From Gymnopus androsaceus JB14 (lineage: Eukaryota > Basidiomycota > Agaricomycetes > Agaricales > Omphalotaceae), in contig ML769462.1 of NCBI GenBank assembly GCA_009733575.1, positions 89,159 through 153,158 of the forward strand: 64,000 nt of DNA, read 5' to 3'. Both the position numbers and the translations under genes were made by a program. Below the pieces are notes generated by a model. It did no database searches, had not been told where the DNA came from, and was given only the letters and a program-made list of their open reading frames with translations. Below are positions 48,328 to 60,212 of this stretch, in pieces; position 1 is the stretch's first letter; each line of letters starts with the position of its first letter.

Positions 48328-49348
48328 ATGGATCTCATCCTCGACTTCGCCGACACTTATGTGCTTGATGCGGTTTACAGCAAACTCGTTCCTTATCCAC
48401 TAACTCCTTTTGAGACAACAAGCCTTAATGTCACATCCATACCGGATACGCTCTCTACTTGGCCTCGTTCATATATACCGCGCCAGCTCATTTCTTTATT
48501 CGTCTTGTCGCTATTCGGAATCCATGTCCTATACTTCCTCTTCGCGTCGTTGTCATATTATTTCATCTTCGACCACAAGATGATGTTACATCCGCGGTTT
48601 CTTCCAAACCAAGTCTCGCTTGAAATCAAAACAAGTCTGAGTGCATTCCCGGTGATGAGCATATTAATGCTGCCGTTCTTTTTGGGCGAAGTCCGTCCGG
48701 GTTGGTCCAAGTTGTACGCTAACGTGGATGATCAGTGGGGAGGCTGGTGGTATTTGGTTGCCAGCGTACCTGGCTTTCTGCTGTTCACCGATTATTGTAT
48801 TTATTGGATACATCGGTGGTTGCATCATCCGTTGTTGTACAAGTTGCACAAACCCCATCATAAATGGATTAGTGAGTTTAATACTGTTCGATATTGCTCA
48901 TCGACTAATCCCTTTAATAGTTCCTACGCCATTTGCCTCGCACGCATTTCATCCCGTGGATGGATATCTACAGGGTCTCGCTTACCACCTCTTCGTTTTC
49001 ATCTTCCCTATGCATCGAATCCTCTACCTTGGCCTTTTCGTTGCAGTAAACTTTTGGACTATCTTTGTACGTCTTTCTGGTTTCGATTTCGTCCATTTCT
49101 CATATACATATCACGTCCAGATTCATGATTCGGATATGATCACTGGTCACCCCCTTGAAAATTTCATTAATGGTCCAGCACATCATACGCTGCACCACAT
49201 CTACTTTACTGTCAATTATGGTCAGTACTTTACTTGGGCTGATCGCGCCGGAAACTCGTATCGACACCCTGACGCGTCGCTGGACCCGTTGTTGGAAGTC
49301 AAGATGCGTGAGCGTGCGGAAAGAGAGGGCAAGTTGAAATCGGATTAA
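48328..49348 (+). CDS. ERG3: C-5 sterol desaturase
   Basis: ER-membrane di-iron enzyme that introduces the C5-C6 double bond in ergosterol synthesis. It has three exons, with introns after HHKWI (GTGAGT, about 48871-48920) and after NFWTIF (GTACGT, about 49068-49122). Several hydrophobic segments are visible (for example [19 protein letters not shown]). The fatty-acid-hydroxylase histidine boxes are intact: HRWLHH, HKPHH and the late [21 protein letters not shown] is typical of the ERG3 group. It ends KLKSD and TAA at 49346. The frame is clean, unlike that of upstream ADE17. Confidence 0.94.
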
Positions 49349-49713
49349 CAGGTTTGTACGTATAACAACAGCTACATAATAAATATCAGCTATTCATGAA
49401 AGTATTGGTTGCACAAACCCCGAGTCGTCTGACCTAGACGCGCTTCCCTCCAAAGTGCTTCTACACGTCCTTGCACTCATGCGTCCAGAGGTTTCTGAAA
49501 ATTTGGTGTTTCGTCAGCTAAAAATGGATTTCGTGATTGCCTCCACTGCCAAAATCTTATACTGTCCTGAGTGCGTCAATTAATATACTAAGTTTCGCTT
49601 GCGCTTGCCAACTCTCCGACATGCATCTACAACGACTTGAGTATATACCGATAATATGACTACCCCAATTTATGATTAATCGCATGATAATCCCTCCTTT
49701 CGCTTCCGTTTGA
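49349..49713. other. Intergenic between ERG3 and the minus-strand small gene
   Basis: Convergent 3' ends; no gene seen. Confidence 0.6.
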
Positions 49714-50160
49714 TCATGTAGGTTTCACTCCATAGACCTTCAATGCCACCTTCTCATAATTTTCATCATAAAGCTTCGTAAATGCCTGTGGAATGGACGT
49801 GATGTGCTTGCCATCAAGCAGATGCTTCAAGACAGCCTGCACATAGTCCATGCAGTTTCCTCCTTTCTGCGTCGGCGTTTTCGTCCACTGCATGTCTTTA
49901 AGCTCTTGGTAGACTTTGTCCAACTCTGCTCTGTCTTTAAACTTTGCCTTACATCCATCGAGGTCAATGAGCGGATCGTAGGACTTTGTGTATTCGGAAG
50001 GCTTCAGTGGTTTTTGGATGTTAAGGCCTTGCTTCTTGGCATGGAAATTACGGGAACCATCCATGACCAAGACCCAGTGTTCAATTTCGCTGTCCCTGTG
50101 GAGAATATACATCTCGACCGGTACTTCAAGCGCGATATGATCGACACCTAAAAGATCCAT
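49714..50160 (-). CDS. Small hypothetical protein, at least 148 aa
   Basis: An open minus-strand frame with protein-like composition: VEMYILHRDSEIEHWVLVMD, then SYDPLIDLDGCKAKFKDR, GGNCMDYVQAVLKHLLDGK and a short C-terminus. The spacing of EHW and GNCxxYV recalls small papain-fold or NlpC-like domains (His and Cys), but this is only a resemblance. ATG at 50160 is one choice. A consensus GTAAGT (near 50205) and TTTTAG (near 50151) on this strand allow an upstream exon, with translation entering at GVDHIALEV. Confidence 0.6.
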   Translation of the reverse strand: MDLLGVDHIALEVPVEMYILHRDSEIEHWVLVMDGSRNFHAKKQGLNIQKPLKPSEYTKSYDPLIDLDGCKAKFKDRAELDKVYQELKDMQWTKTPTQKGGNCMDYVQAVLKHLLDGKHITSIPQAFTKLYDENYEKVALKVYGVKPT

Positions 50161-50841
50161 GATCAGGTATCATTATAAAGGCGGCTAGTAGCAAGACTTA
50201 CTGGCAGTGGTATCAATACGTCGTCGTTGATTCTGGAGACCAGTCGAGTTGCTAGTGATAGACAATGGTGAAGCAAACACCGCAAGAAAGTTGGCCAAAA
50301 TACATAGTAGAGCAAATAAACGGGGAGTCGTAAAGAGCATGCGGGGCTACTGCCTAGATTATAACAAATAAGTGAATGCATAGGATGTAGCGGAGTCACA
50401 TACTGGTAATTGAGAACTTGACCTGCAAGTCTATCTATTTTGTTATCTGAGAGATGAAAGTCGAATGAGATGTAAACGTCGATTCAGTGGAACTATTCAA
50501 ATTTTAGGCAAACCTACCGAGCAGGGATAGCTTGACCAGCAAGCCGAACCAACCAGAGTCTACAACCAATTCACTCGCCTATATATACATAATGATTCTG
50601 CTTCCTGCCTGCCGGAATCTCGAAGTTGTCGGAACACTGTTCTGCCGGTAGTAGAAATATGGGGCTGTGTCTGAGTCAACCTACTCGTGCCCATGGAAAG
50701 TGACGGGCCGCTACTGAATTACTCAATATATTTTATGTCTTCCTCATCGTTCGCAACTCGTCTGTAGCGTGTAAAAGTTGTCCGATGGTCTTGTAGCTGT
50801 GTACACACATATTCTCATTACAATACAATAAATCTATCAAA
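50161..50841. other. Intergenic upstream of small gene, downstream of Tc1-type element
   Basis: No gene seen apart from a possible upstream exon of the small gene (within 50200-50300). Includes GTGCCCATGGAAAGTGACGG at 50688, a motif repeated near 54310. Confidence 0.5.
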
Positions 50842-51870
50842 TTAAAATTTTGTGTGTCCTCCTTTAGCCCCCAGAATTGCCTCGACAACTTCAGACATCC
50901 GATTCACATACTTGTCAATGTCCTCGATGAGTATCTGGTCCCAAACTTTGCGGACAGCCTGGATGAGTGCTGGTATGGATGTAGGATAACGAGGTAAAGC
51001 CCTAATGCCCTTTTTGAGCTCAAACCAAACAGCTTCGATGGGGTTGGCATCAGGTGAAGATGGTGGATGGGGGAAAATGGTGATTTGATGATCATCGAGC
51101 CAATGTTTCATTGTTTTGGCATTATGACTCGGTGCGCTGTCCTGCTGGAACTTGATAGCCCTTCTCTGTGACCTCATTTCATTCCAGAACCGCAAGAACG
51201 GGCCTCCCAAAACCTGTTCCTGGTACCTTGCAGCATTCATTCCGCCTCCTTTCCCACCCGGATATTCGAGCACAACCAGCGGCCCTTTTTTACCCTTCAT
51301 AATGCATCCCCATACCATGACGCAAACACTAGACTGCTTAAATGTTGGAATTAAACAGTTGTCTTCGTATTCCTCATCTGCAGTCCGTGTAACATAGATG
51401 CAACCACACGAGTCATCCAAATGAACATAGCACTCATCTGACCAAACCACTCTGTCCCATTTAATTCCCCAATTCTGCTTTGCCCATTCCAACCTCTTCA
51501 TCTTCTGCTCCTTCTTCAAATATGGGACCTTCCTAGCAATGCATCGATGGTATCCCTGAGCCGCCAAGTGCTCTTGAACTGTGGTAGCACTCAACCACGG
51601 GTTCACCTCATGGCCAAGCTCTGCAAATGGTTTTCGACGGTTCATTCGAGCTTTGTGAACAAGTTCCCATCTGACCCTATCATCAACCTTCAATGGGCGG
51701 CCACTGCGAGGACGATTTGACGTGCTACCAGTTGCACAATATTTGGCGAGGATTTTCTTGGCAGTACCATACGGAATTTCTGCAATTTCAGCAGCATCGG
51801 CAATGCACCTGCTAGTCCCTACTAGCTGCCTATATAAGACCAGAGGGAGGTTTTGCCTTGAGTCTTGTAC
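50842..51870 (-). mobile_element. Tc1/mariner-type transposase gene
   Basis: The ORF from 51693 to 50842 (283 codons) carries the DDE triad of the Tc1/mariner superfamily: Asp in VVWSDECYVH, Asp in FQQDSAPSHNAK and Glu in SSPDANPIEAVW. The same frame is open upstream without ATG and encodes the helix-turn-helix region (DAAEIAEIPYGTAKKIL, then RPRSGRPLK), so translation probably starts further upstream or after splicing. The start codon is not resolved and I could not find matching terminal inverted repeats; the limits given are coding limits. The enzyme cuts at TA sites in typical members. Confidence 0.9.
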
Positions 51871-52089
51871 AAGTTAATAAGAGATTTTCCCCAGGTACGA
51901 TTAAAACCAACTAAAGTTTTAAACCTTTGAAGAAAATTTTGGACTTAGGAACCTCCAGAGCACCAGAGACACTCCCATGGGCGCTTGTTACACTAGTGCC
52001 AATATTAGAATATCATATATACAGAAATATGGCATAGATAGATACTAGAGACATACACAAAGACTAGAAAAGTAGATAACTGCATATAC

Positions 52090-52440
52090 AAGGCACTAAT
52101 CCAGGTCAGCAGCAATTGACAATGCTTTATCTAGCTCACCCTCAATATCATCATCCTCCTCCTCCACATCACTACCAGGGTTGTCATTGAAGGATGGGGA
52201 ATTGAAATGTTGTAGTGGTGCCTCTTTTGCAACTGCTATACCAGGCAGAAATACTGATTGTTTGAGAAGTCAAACCATCCAAGCGCTTGATGATAGACAG
52301 GAGCCTCCGACGGTGTATGTCATTGAAACAGCCACGCTCCTTCCAATGCAAAATGACTTGAAGGGCCAGGGCAGGGTCTAGTTCCTCAAGGTCCTTGGCA
52401 ATGGCCTTCAGCCTCTGCTCTTCATCACTCATATAAGTGA
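52090..52440 (-). pseudogene. Small acidic-tail ORF upstream of the Tc1-type transposase, frameshifted
   Basis: On the minus strand MSDEEQRLKAIAKDLEELDP is followed by RRRLLSIIKRLDGLTS. The frame then changes by one base near 52265, continuing as LPGIAVAKEAPLQ and an acidic end (VEEEDDDIEGELDKAL, ending AADLD). It is in the same direction as the transposase and 200 bp upstream of it, so it may be a second gene or first exon of that element. No known domain. Confidence 0.5.
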
Positions 52441-52451
52441 AAAACCGGCGT

Positions 52452-53815
52452 TGATGAGTTAGATATGTGCTGGGTATGAAAACCAACCAAACAACAATCA
52501 CCCCAATCAGATATAATCCAAAAGGTCTAATTTAATGCGAGGAAGGAGGTTGTCAAAGGTTCCCTCGACTACTAATTGATTCGAAGAGAAAAGCACTTGA
52601 CAGTTGACACAGATAGTGCGCAATGAACAAGGTTTTATATTTGGAGGGAGGTTTTGAAAAGCCAACTAACGTACGACGACGCGCTGAACTAATCGAGGGG
52701 AAAGCAAACACCAAAGCACGGGTCAAGTACGCCGACTCAACAAACGACTTTGCGTATCTCGGGAGCCTTTACGTCGCCGCGCAATGATACTCCAACTCTC
52801 AGGGATTCCCACGAGTTACCTAACAAGCTTATACGACCGCCGCGCAAGTCACTCGAGTAGGCGTTTTTAACACACTCAGCGAAGAGCGGGCAAGGGGTAG
52901 AATCTGTTGGTAAAGCTAGGTAACACTCCGAGAAGCTTCCTCCCTAAAACTAGACCAAGCCGACAGTTGGGTCCAAGACCTTTCCTAATCAACAACGGGC
53001 TCGTTGAGGTGTGCACGTTAGGCTCCACCTGCGGTCCTAAGACTGATGTGACCTCTCTTCGAGATGAAAACCAGGAATGCTCGACTTAATAGCCGGGAAG
53101 TAGAATGAACAGCCTCAGTATTATCGAGGTTACAAGAAGGCCACCCGTTTCAAAGGTTGTAGAGGACGATGCAGACGCGTCTGAGCGTGTACGAATCACT
53201 ACAGGTCCTAAGATAGAACTGCGTTTCAGGTATCAAGTCTAACTTGTCATTCCGAGATAGAATAGCTACCCTTATATACTGAGCGAGATATATGAAAATA
53301 GGAAAATGAGAGAAACTGAGCGAGATAGGATGAAACAGAGTAAGTAAAATAGAAAAGATAAATAATGTCCATATATGCGTGTATACTATGGTTTTGCCTC
53401 GATGTTTTCCTGCCTCGTTCGTTTGTCTTCCTTGATTGGGTCGACTTTTGGGATTTTGGTCCGAATCGACTCGAGTCATTTGCCTTTTTACAAGGCTCGC
53501 CAGTTCTTTTAGCAGAACAGCCCTTGGAAGTATTTCTATGTTTTTCCTTGCCAATGGGAGACTGGTTATTATCTCTAGTTCCGCGTGGTCTCGAGTCTAG
53601 ATGCCTGGTAGCATATGGATCTCAGTAAAACGCTGAGGCTCGGATAGAAATACTCCTTGGTCCTTCCGTGCTCTAGAAGTAGCTACAGCAAGTGGGTCAT
53701 GTGGCCGCGTTGGACTGCCGCGGCTATATGCCTGGGCGCTTTCCAGCAAGCGTCAACTTTGAGGGCACCCGTTAGGGTACTTCCCCATCTCGGTCCACCT
53801 TGCTTCGTTTAATAA
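52452..53815 (-). repeat. Left arm of a large inverted repeat
   Basis: About 1.36 kb, inverted copy at 56570-57993 with only small differences. The outer end is at TGATGAGTT (52452) and the inner end near TTTAATAAA (53811). No protein domain is recognisable. A TATATAAGGG-type box read on the minus strand (about 53270) and the length suggest an LTR-like or foldback sequence, but no TG...CA termini could be shown. Confidence 0.88.
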
Positions 53816-54481
53816 ACTTGAGTGTCGTTTAGACTCCTCGGTGAGCTGATCGCGGAAGCGATGCCTCGTTAAGACTTCGATCCCTTGGGTATATCCTTCG
53901 ATGACCTAGCCTAGTATAACTGGTATGTGGGCTCGTTTATCTGCCTCGGTCAGCAACTTGTTATCCAACAAGCTTGCCTCGCTACACCATACCGCGCATA
54001 GGACTTTGATCGAGGCGCATTCACAAAGTTAAGTATGGTACCATTGCGCGTACCATTACTCTGCAACCTCTTGGGTAGAATAGGTCCTCGGTAGATTTTA
54101 ACTATCAGCTCGGGCTCACTATAGTTCTCTTATTGACCGTGTTTTGTTACTAACAGAACCTAGGATTATTGGTTCTGCGCAGTTCTAGCCTTAGCCGAAA
54201 AATCGGCGTATCAATGGGAGCATCGGCATTGCGGCTGATGCGGATTTTTCGTTGTTTGTAGCTCGGATTTAGCTACAGAATGCTACGGGAAGTCATCCAC
54301 TGTATACTTGTGCCCACGGAAAGTGACGGGCTGGGGATCTTACAATATTTTGATGGCTCGAAAGTTTGCTTGATTTTGTAACTACTTCTGTACTACTACC
54401 ACCATGACACGTATACAGCATTCCTCTCCAAAGAAAAATTGTCTAATTGGCTCAATTCAGAGTGGAAAAACCATTGCTGCA
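53816..54481. other. Unique spacer inside the inverted arms
   Basis: Non-coding. Contains GTAGCTCGG...TAGCTACA...CTACGGGAAGTCA (54258-54295), similar to 54639-54676, and GTGCCCACGGAAAGTGACGG near 54310, so probably repeat termini. Confidence 0.5.
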
Positions 54482-54682
54482 TCCAAGTCCAAGACTAAGT
54501 CATCTTCCTGCTGGCGCATCCATAATCAGACAGCGCAAGCAATGAAATTTGATATCTAGGAAAGCTATAGCGCTACGGGATGCATATGTCTACAAATTCG
54601 GTCTACAAATTTTGCATCAAAATCTGATCAAAATTTTGTAGCTCGGTGATAACTACAAAAATCCTACGGGAAGTCACCCAGT

Positions 54683-54930
54683 TGTGCCCTTCGAGTTTTT
54701 CGCAACTGTTTATTTGTATTTGGTTTTTTAGGTCGCCTAAGGGCGCCTACAGAATATTTCAATACATTTTTTCGCTAAGTTACGAGAACAAGTACGAGAA
54801 TGTTCGAAGTCATGTCACTCATGAGGAGCTCTCCGAGATTAAAAATATATAGGTTGTCACGGTAGCTGGGCCTGGGCTAGGTCTTTAAGTACATACAAAT
54901 AAACAGTTGCGAAAAACTCGAAGGGGCACA
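54683..54930. mobile_element. MITE-like inverted-repeat element, about 248 bp (copy in R)
   Basis: Left end TGTGCCCTTCGAGTTTTTCG... and right end inverted (CGAAAAACTCGAAGGGGCACA), with a TIR of about 36 bp including CAACTGTTTATTTGTA. No ORF. The target duplication is unclear. Confidence 0.8.
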
Positions 54931-55058
54931 GAATTATGCAAGACTCTGTAACTTGGATTACTGTTTTGTCCATGGTATACCCAGCTTTGACCGGTTGCAT
55001 CATCAGCATGTGACTTTTGATCTCGATTCTCCTTGGACCTTCTACCTCTTCCACGACC

Positions 55059-56048
55059 ATGATTCCAACCCCGGATCTCTCATCTTTCCGCTAAGGATTA
55101 CGAACATGTATACGAACCAGCAGGTACATCTCTGACACCAACGGAGATTCTCCGACACTTCATAGCTCCTCCTTGTGGACCAAACCCAATTCAAAACTAG
55201 AGGATACATTCCTACTCTTGGGATGCACTGGAAGCAGATGCCGAGGAATTGAAGGCCATGAACGCTGCGATATTCCTTGAGATCGGGTACGTGGTGTACT
55301 GGAGAAGATCCATGTAGGAGAGCTTAGTCTATCAATCCAGATCAGGTTCAGGCTGTGTATCAGCTTTTGCAGGAAAGATACTAGATGCATCAACCCGTAC
55401 GTCCTTTCATTGTTTAAACCAAAATAATTGAACTAAAATTACCGCTACGCCAGTCTATCTAACAACAGACATCAACTATCGAGCATGTAATTGTACTCGG
55501 AGGACTGGGATCGCAAAAATAATGTAGGCTCTTCATTCATTCCGATCTAATAATCGCCTACCTGATCTCAAGGTTACTCTGGATGCAATACAAACTTCGT
55601 TTACGCAGGCTCTTCATTCGCGGCTCAAAAATTCCGTCGACATTATCTGTTTTAATCCGCCGTATGTTCCTACAGTCTCGACGGAAGTTTCGGAAGCCCA
55701 GGATCTGCGAGGAATCGAGGGATCGTGGGCTGGTGGGTCGGATGGTATGCAGATGACGAATATCTTTCTGAGCGTCGTACATGTACGTTTTTTTTTTTTG
55801 CGTTTTTTGAGCAAATACCGGTCTTATAAGCGTCAAATAGGAACTACCTCGTTGCTTTGAAGGAGAATAATATTCCAGAGATACAAAGTCGGATGAAGAG
55901 GTTGCATCAGTTGGAGAGCAAAGTATGAATGATACCGTGTCCGAAAAGTGATTCTTACAGATTTCCGCAGATTGTTCTATCGCGAAGAGCAGGTTGGGAA
56001 CACCTTTCAATAGTACGCTTTAAACTTGCATCACCAGATCATAAGTAA
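55059..56048 (+). pseudogene. MTQ2: eRF1 methyltransferase MTQ2 (HemK2-like), copy 1, frameshifted
   Basis: The catalytic subunit of the eRF1 glutamine methyltransferase modifies the GGQ motif of translation release factor eRF1, together with a Trm112-type partner. Signatures: SAKDYEHVYEPA joined to EDTFLLL (typical N-terminus), the SAM-binding GSGSGCVSAFAG entered across an intron after FLEIG, the catalytic NPPY in VDIICFNPPYVP, then GSWAGGSDGM, ALKENNIPEI and RRAGWEHLSIVRFK. It has about five introns. Breaks: one base too many between ATG 55059 and LSAKD (also in copy 2), and an extra G in the LLLG/DALEAD codons present only in this copy. NPPY and everything after it is in frame. Could be an intact gene spoiled by assembly indels. 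Confidence 0.88.
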
Positions 56049-56569
56049 TAGAACTCTATGCAAACTACGATACAATTCTCCAGACTAAGAAGCTGGGGTA
56101 GCAGACCTCGAGTCCGCAGGTGTTGAAGAATCTGAAGCTGCGGCATGATCAAGCGGGATCCGCCTTAGTCCATCTCGATTGGCTAATGTAGGACCATTCC
56201 GATCACGAGTCTTTCTTCTTTGAAATTTTTCATCATAAATTCGAATTACCTGCGGACCCTGTCAATCCAGCTTCAGCACCAAGCTTTTTGTGTGTTCGAT
56301 CGAGATTCGACGACTCGGCTGAATTCTCGGCTTTAACAATTACTGAATCGTTAAAGTTTCTTCGACGCTCATCGACGTTCTCTGAACTACATAGCGCGCG
56401 CGCTCTCAGCAACAGAAAAACCTAAAATTGACCACCTCCGCGACCCAGGTACCCAGGTCCATATTGCCTTTCAAGATTCCACTACCAGAGCTACTAGGGA
56501 CTCCTTGCTCACGCGTTTCTCATCAAAGAGCATGAATATATCAGTCACACTGACATGAACAATACCGTA

Positions 56570-57993
56570 TTTATTAACGAAGCAAGGTGGACGAGATTGG
56601 GGAAGTACCCTAACGGGTGCCCTCAAAGTTGACGCTTGCTGGAAAGCGCCCAGGCATATAGCCGCGGCAGTCCAACGCGGCCACATGACCCACTTGCTGT
56701 AGCTACTTCTAGAGCACGGAAGGACCAAGGAGTATTTCTATCCGAGCCTCAGCGTTTTACTGAGATCCATATGCTACCAGGCATCTAGACTCGAGACCAC
56801 GCGGAACTAGAGATAATAACCAGTCTCCCATTGGCAAGGAAAAACATAGAAATACTTCCAAGGGCTGTTCTGCTAAAAGAACTGGCGAGCCTTGTAAAAA
56901 GGCAAATGACTCGAGTCGATTCGGACCAAAATCCCAAAAGTCGACCCAATCAAGGAAGACAAACGAACGAGGCAGGAAAACATCGAGGCAAAACCATAGT
57001 ATACACGCATATATGGACATTATTTATCTTTTCTATTTTACTTACTCTGTTTCATCCTATCTCGCTCAGTTTCTCTCATTTTCCTATTTTCATATATCTC
57101 GCTCAGTATATAAGGGTAGCTATTCTATCTCGGAATGACAAGTTAGACTTGATACCTGAAACGCAGTTCTATCTTAGGACCTGTAGTGATTCGTACACGC
57201 TCAGACGCGTCTGCATCGTCCTCTACAACCTTTGAAACGGGTGGCCTTCTTGTAACCTCGATAATACTGAGGCTGTTCATTCTACTTCCCGGCTATTAAG
57301 TCGAGCATTCCTGGTTTTCATCTCGAAGAGAGGTCACATCAGTCTTAGGACCGCAGGTGGAGCCTAACGTGCACACCTCAACGAGCCCGTTGTTGATTAG
57401 GAAAGGTCTTGGACCCAACTGTCGGCTTGGTCTAGTTTTAGGGAGGAAGCTTCTCGGAGTGTTACCTAGCTTTACCAACAGATTCTACCCCTTGCCCGCT
57501 CTTCGCTGAGTGTGTTAAAAACGCCTACTCGAGTGACTTGCGTGGCGGTCGTATAAGCTTGTTAGGTAACTCGTGGGAATCCCTGAGAGTTGGAGTATCA
57601 TTGCGCGGCGACGTAAAGGCTCCCGAGATACGCAAAGTCGTTTGTTGAGTCGGCGTACTTGACCCGTGCTTTGGTGTTTCACCGCGGATACGCAAAGTCG
57701 TTTGTTGAGTCGGCGTACTTGACCCGTGCTTTGGTGTTTGCTTTCCCCTCGATTAGTTCAGCGCGTCGTCGTACGTTAGTTGGCTTTTCAAAACCTCCCT
57801 CCAAATACAAAACCTTGTTCATTGCGCACTATCTGTGTCAACTGTCAAGTGCTTTTCTCTTCGAATCAATTAGTAGTCGAGGGAACCTTTGACAACCTCC
57901 TTCCTCGCATTAAATTAAACCTTTTGGATTATATCTGATTGGGGTGATTGTTGTTTGGTTGGTTTTCATACCCAGCACATATCTAACTCATCA
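56570..57993 (+). repeat. Right arm of the large inverted repeat
   Basis: Inverted copy of 52452-53815. It contains TATATAAGGG (57108) and one extra tandem duplication of 60 bp, ATACGCAAAGTCGTTTGTTG and following (57628-57687 against 57688-57747), which the left arm lacks. Confidence 0.88.
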
Positions 57994-58361
57994 CCATCAA
58001 CGAAATTGCAAATTCAGAGCTGGTTAGAAACTTTCCATCTGTAGAAGGATCCGGACCCTTCTACAGACCGTTTTGCGCTAGAAATCAATGGAATTTCACA
58101 TCCATCAAAGATGAGATCAGTTTCGCTCCCTTTTTGGGCATATACATGTATTATTCCACCGCTCAGCAAAGCGATTCCGGCCTTCCAAGATGTAGCGGAA
58201 TGTCCCGACATCTAACTACAAGGAAACTCCATTGTAGTTAGTGAACGGTCATCCTGAGCTGCCCAAAGTCATTTCCAAGGTGAGTCGAGACAAGGGAATG
58301 GCAAATACACATGTAAAAAAGAGTGGCAAGCAGAGCAAGCTGCTGCAGGTATGCTTCATTC
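57994..58361. other. Unique spacer between right arm and second MTQ2 repeat
   Basis: No recognisable gene; a 65-codon minus-strand ORF (58211-58014) has no motif. A short inverted pair, CTAACTACA and TGTAGTTAG (about 58213-58241), is visible. Confidence 0.45.
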
Positions 58362-58562
58362 TCCAAGTCCAAGACTAAGTCATCTTCCTGCTGGCGCATC
58401 CATAATCAGACAGCGCAAGCAATGAAATTTGATATCTAGGAAAGCTATAGTGCTACGGGATGCATATGTCTACAAATTTGGTCTACAAATTTTGCATCAA
58501 AATCTGATCAAAATTTTGTAGCTCGGTGATAACTACAAAAATCCTACGGGAAGTCACCCAGT

Positions 58563-58800
58563 TGTGCCCTTCGAGTTTTTCGCAACTGTTTATTTGTATT
58601 TGGTTTTTTAGGTCGCCTAAGGGCGCCTACAGAATATTTCAATACATTTTTTCGCTAAGTTACGAGAACAAGTACGAGAATGTTCGAAGTCATGAGGAGC
58701 TCTCCGAGATTAAAAAATATAGGTTGTCACGGTAGCTGGGCCTGGGCTAGGTCTTTAAGTACATACAAATAAACAGTTGCGAAAAACTCGAAGGGGCACA
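58563..58800. mobile_element. MITE-like inverted-repeat element (copy in R')
   Basis: Same element as 54683-54930, with a 9-bp internal deletion (TCACTCATG missing). It was carried along by the duplication, not inserted twice. Confidence 0.78.
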
Positions 58801-58928
58801 GAATTATGCAAGACTCTGTAACTTGGATTACTGTTTTGTCCATGGTATACCCAGCTTTGACCGGTTGCATCATCAGCATGTGACTTTTGATCTCGATTCT
58901 CCTTGGACCTTCTACCTCTTCCACGACC

Positions 58929-60212
58929 ATGATTCCAACCCCGGATCTCTCATCTTTCCGCTAAGGATTACGAACATGTATACGAACCAGCAGGTACATC
59001 TCTGACACCAACGGAGATTCTCCGACACTCATAGCTCCTCCTTGTGGACCAAACCCAATTCAAACTAGAGGATACATTCCTACTCTTGGATGCACTGGAA
59101 GCAGATGCCGAGGAATTGAAGGCCATGAACGCTGCGATATTCCTTGAGATCGGGTATGTGGTGTACTGGAGAAGATCCATGTAGGAGAGCTTAGGGTCAG
59201 TTCGGCAACAGGAATCTGGCCAGATTCTTACGGCTAGTTACCGTAGATGGTAATCAGATAAAACAAAATCTTGCCTGTCTCCGCTGAACAATGCGTCCCC
59301 ACCAGCCTAATTTTGACACAAAAAGGCTCAGAAGAATGCGAGTAGTGATTTACCACTATTTTACTGTCATTCTATGAGAGGAAGGAGTAGTATGAATGAA
59401 AGAATGAAGGGCACTTGTCCAAATTCTGATTACCATCTATGGTAACAAGGCGTAAGAATCTGGCCAGATTCTGGTTGCCGAACTGACTCTTAGTCTATCA
59501 ATCCAGATCAGGTTCAGGCTGTGTATCAGCTTTTGCAGGAAAGATACTAGATGCATCAACCCGTACGTCCTTTCATTGTTTAAACCAAAATAAATGAACT
59601 AAAATTACCGCTACGCAGTCTATCTAACAACAGACATCAACTATCGAGCATGTAATTGTACTCGGAGGACTGGATCGCAAAATAATGTAGGCTCTTCATT
59701 CATTCCGATCTAATAATCGCCTACCTGATCCCCAAGGTTACTCTGGATGCAATACAAACTTCGTTTACGCAGGCTCCTCATTCGCGGCTCAAAAATTCCG
59801 TCGACATTATCTGTTTTAATCCGCCGTATGTTCCTACAGTCTCGACGGAAGTTTCGGAAGCCCAGGATCTGCGAGGAATCGAGGGATCGTGGGCTGGTGG
59901 GTCGGATGGTATGCAGGATGACGAATATCTTTCTGAGCGTCGTACATGTACGTTTTTTTTTTTGCGTTTTTTGAGCAAATACCGGTCTTATAAGCGTCAA
60001 ATAGGAACTACCTCGTTGCTTTGAAGGAGAATAATATTCCAGAGATACAAAGTCGGATGAAGAGGTTGCATCAGTTGGAGAGCAAAGTATGAATGATACC
60101 GTGTCCGAAAAGTGATTCTTACAGATTTCCGCAGATTGTTCTATCGCGAAGAGCAGGTTGGGAACACCTTTCAATAGTACGCTTTAAACTTGCATCACCA
60201 GATCATAAGTAA
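58929..60212 (+). pseudogene. MTQ2: eRF1 methyltransferase MTQ2, copy 2, frameshifted, MITE in an intron
   Basis: Same exon structure and motifs as copy 1 (VDIICFNPPYVP, GSWAGGSDGM, RRAGWEHLSIVRFK, TAA at 60210). It reads LLLDALEADAEELKAMNAAI in frame where copy 1 is broken, but shares the one-base problem before LSAKD. It has its own changes: GATCCCCAAGG instead of GATCTCAAGG before VTLDAI, and an added G after GMQ. The 296-bp Harbinger-like element lies wholly inside the intron that splits GSGSG, so splicing could remove it. As each copy is right where the other is wrong, at least some differences are likely sequencing errors or allelic. Confidence 0.87.
59194..59489. mobile_element. PIF/Harbinger-like MITE, 296 bp, TSD TTA
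   Basis: The ends are GGGTCAGTTCGGCAAC and its inverse GTTGCCGAACTGACTC. The inverted match extends about 65 bp (AATCTGGCCAGATTCTTACG, then TAGATGGTAATCAGA). TTA at 59191-59193 and 59490-59492 is a TWA-type 3-bp duplication. The uninterrupted site is present at 55324-55326 in MTQ2 copy 1. There is no ORF for a transposase. Confidence 0.94.

Larger units (their letters stand above)
54482..56563 (+). repeat. Direct repeat unit R carrying MTQ2 copy 1
   Basis: 2.08 kb, repeated at 58362-60729. The copies differ by scattered single-base indels, a 9-bp difference near 54815, and a 296-bp MITE present only in the second copy. R ends at GACATGAACAAT, directly where the inverted arm begins. Confidence 0.9.

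Noticed and set aside
52452..57993. Inverted arms as LTRs of one retrotransposon
   Set aside because: They are in opposite orientation, lack shared TG...CA ends, and enclose MTQ2 rather than gag-pol.
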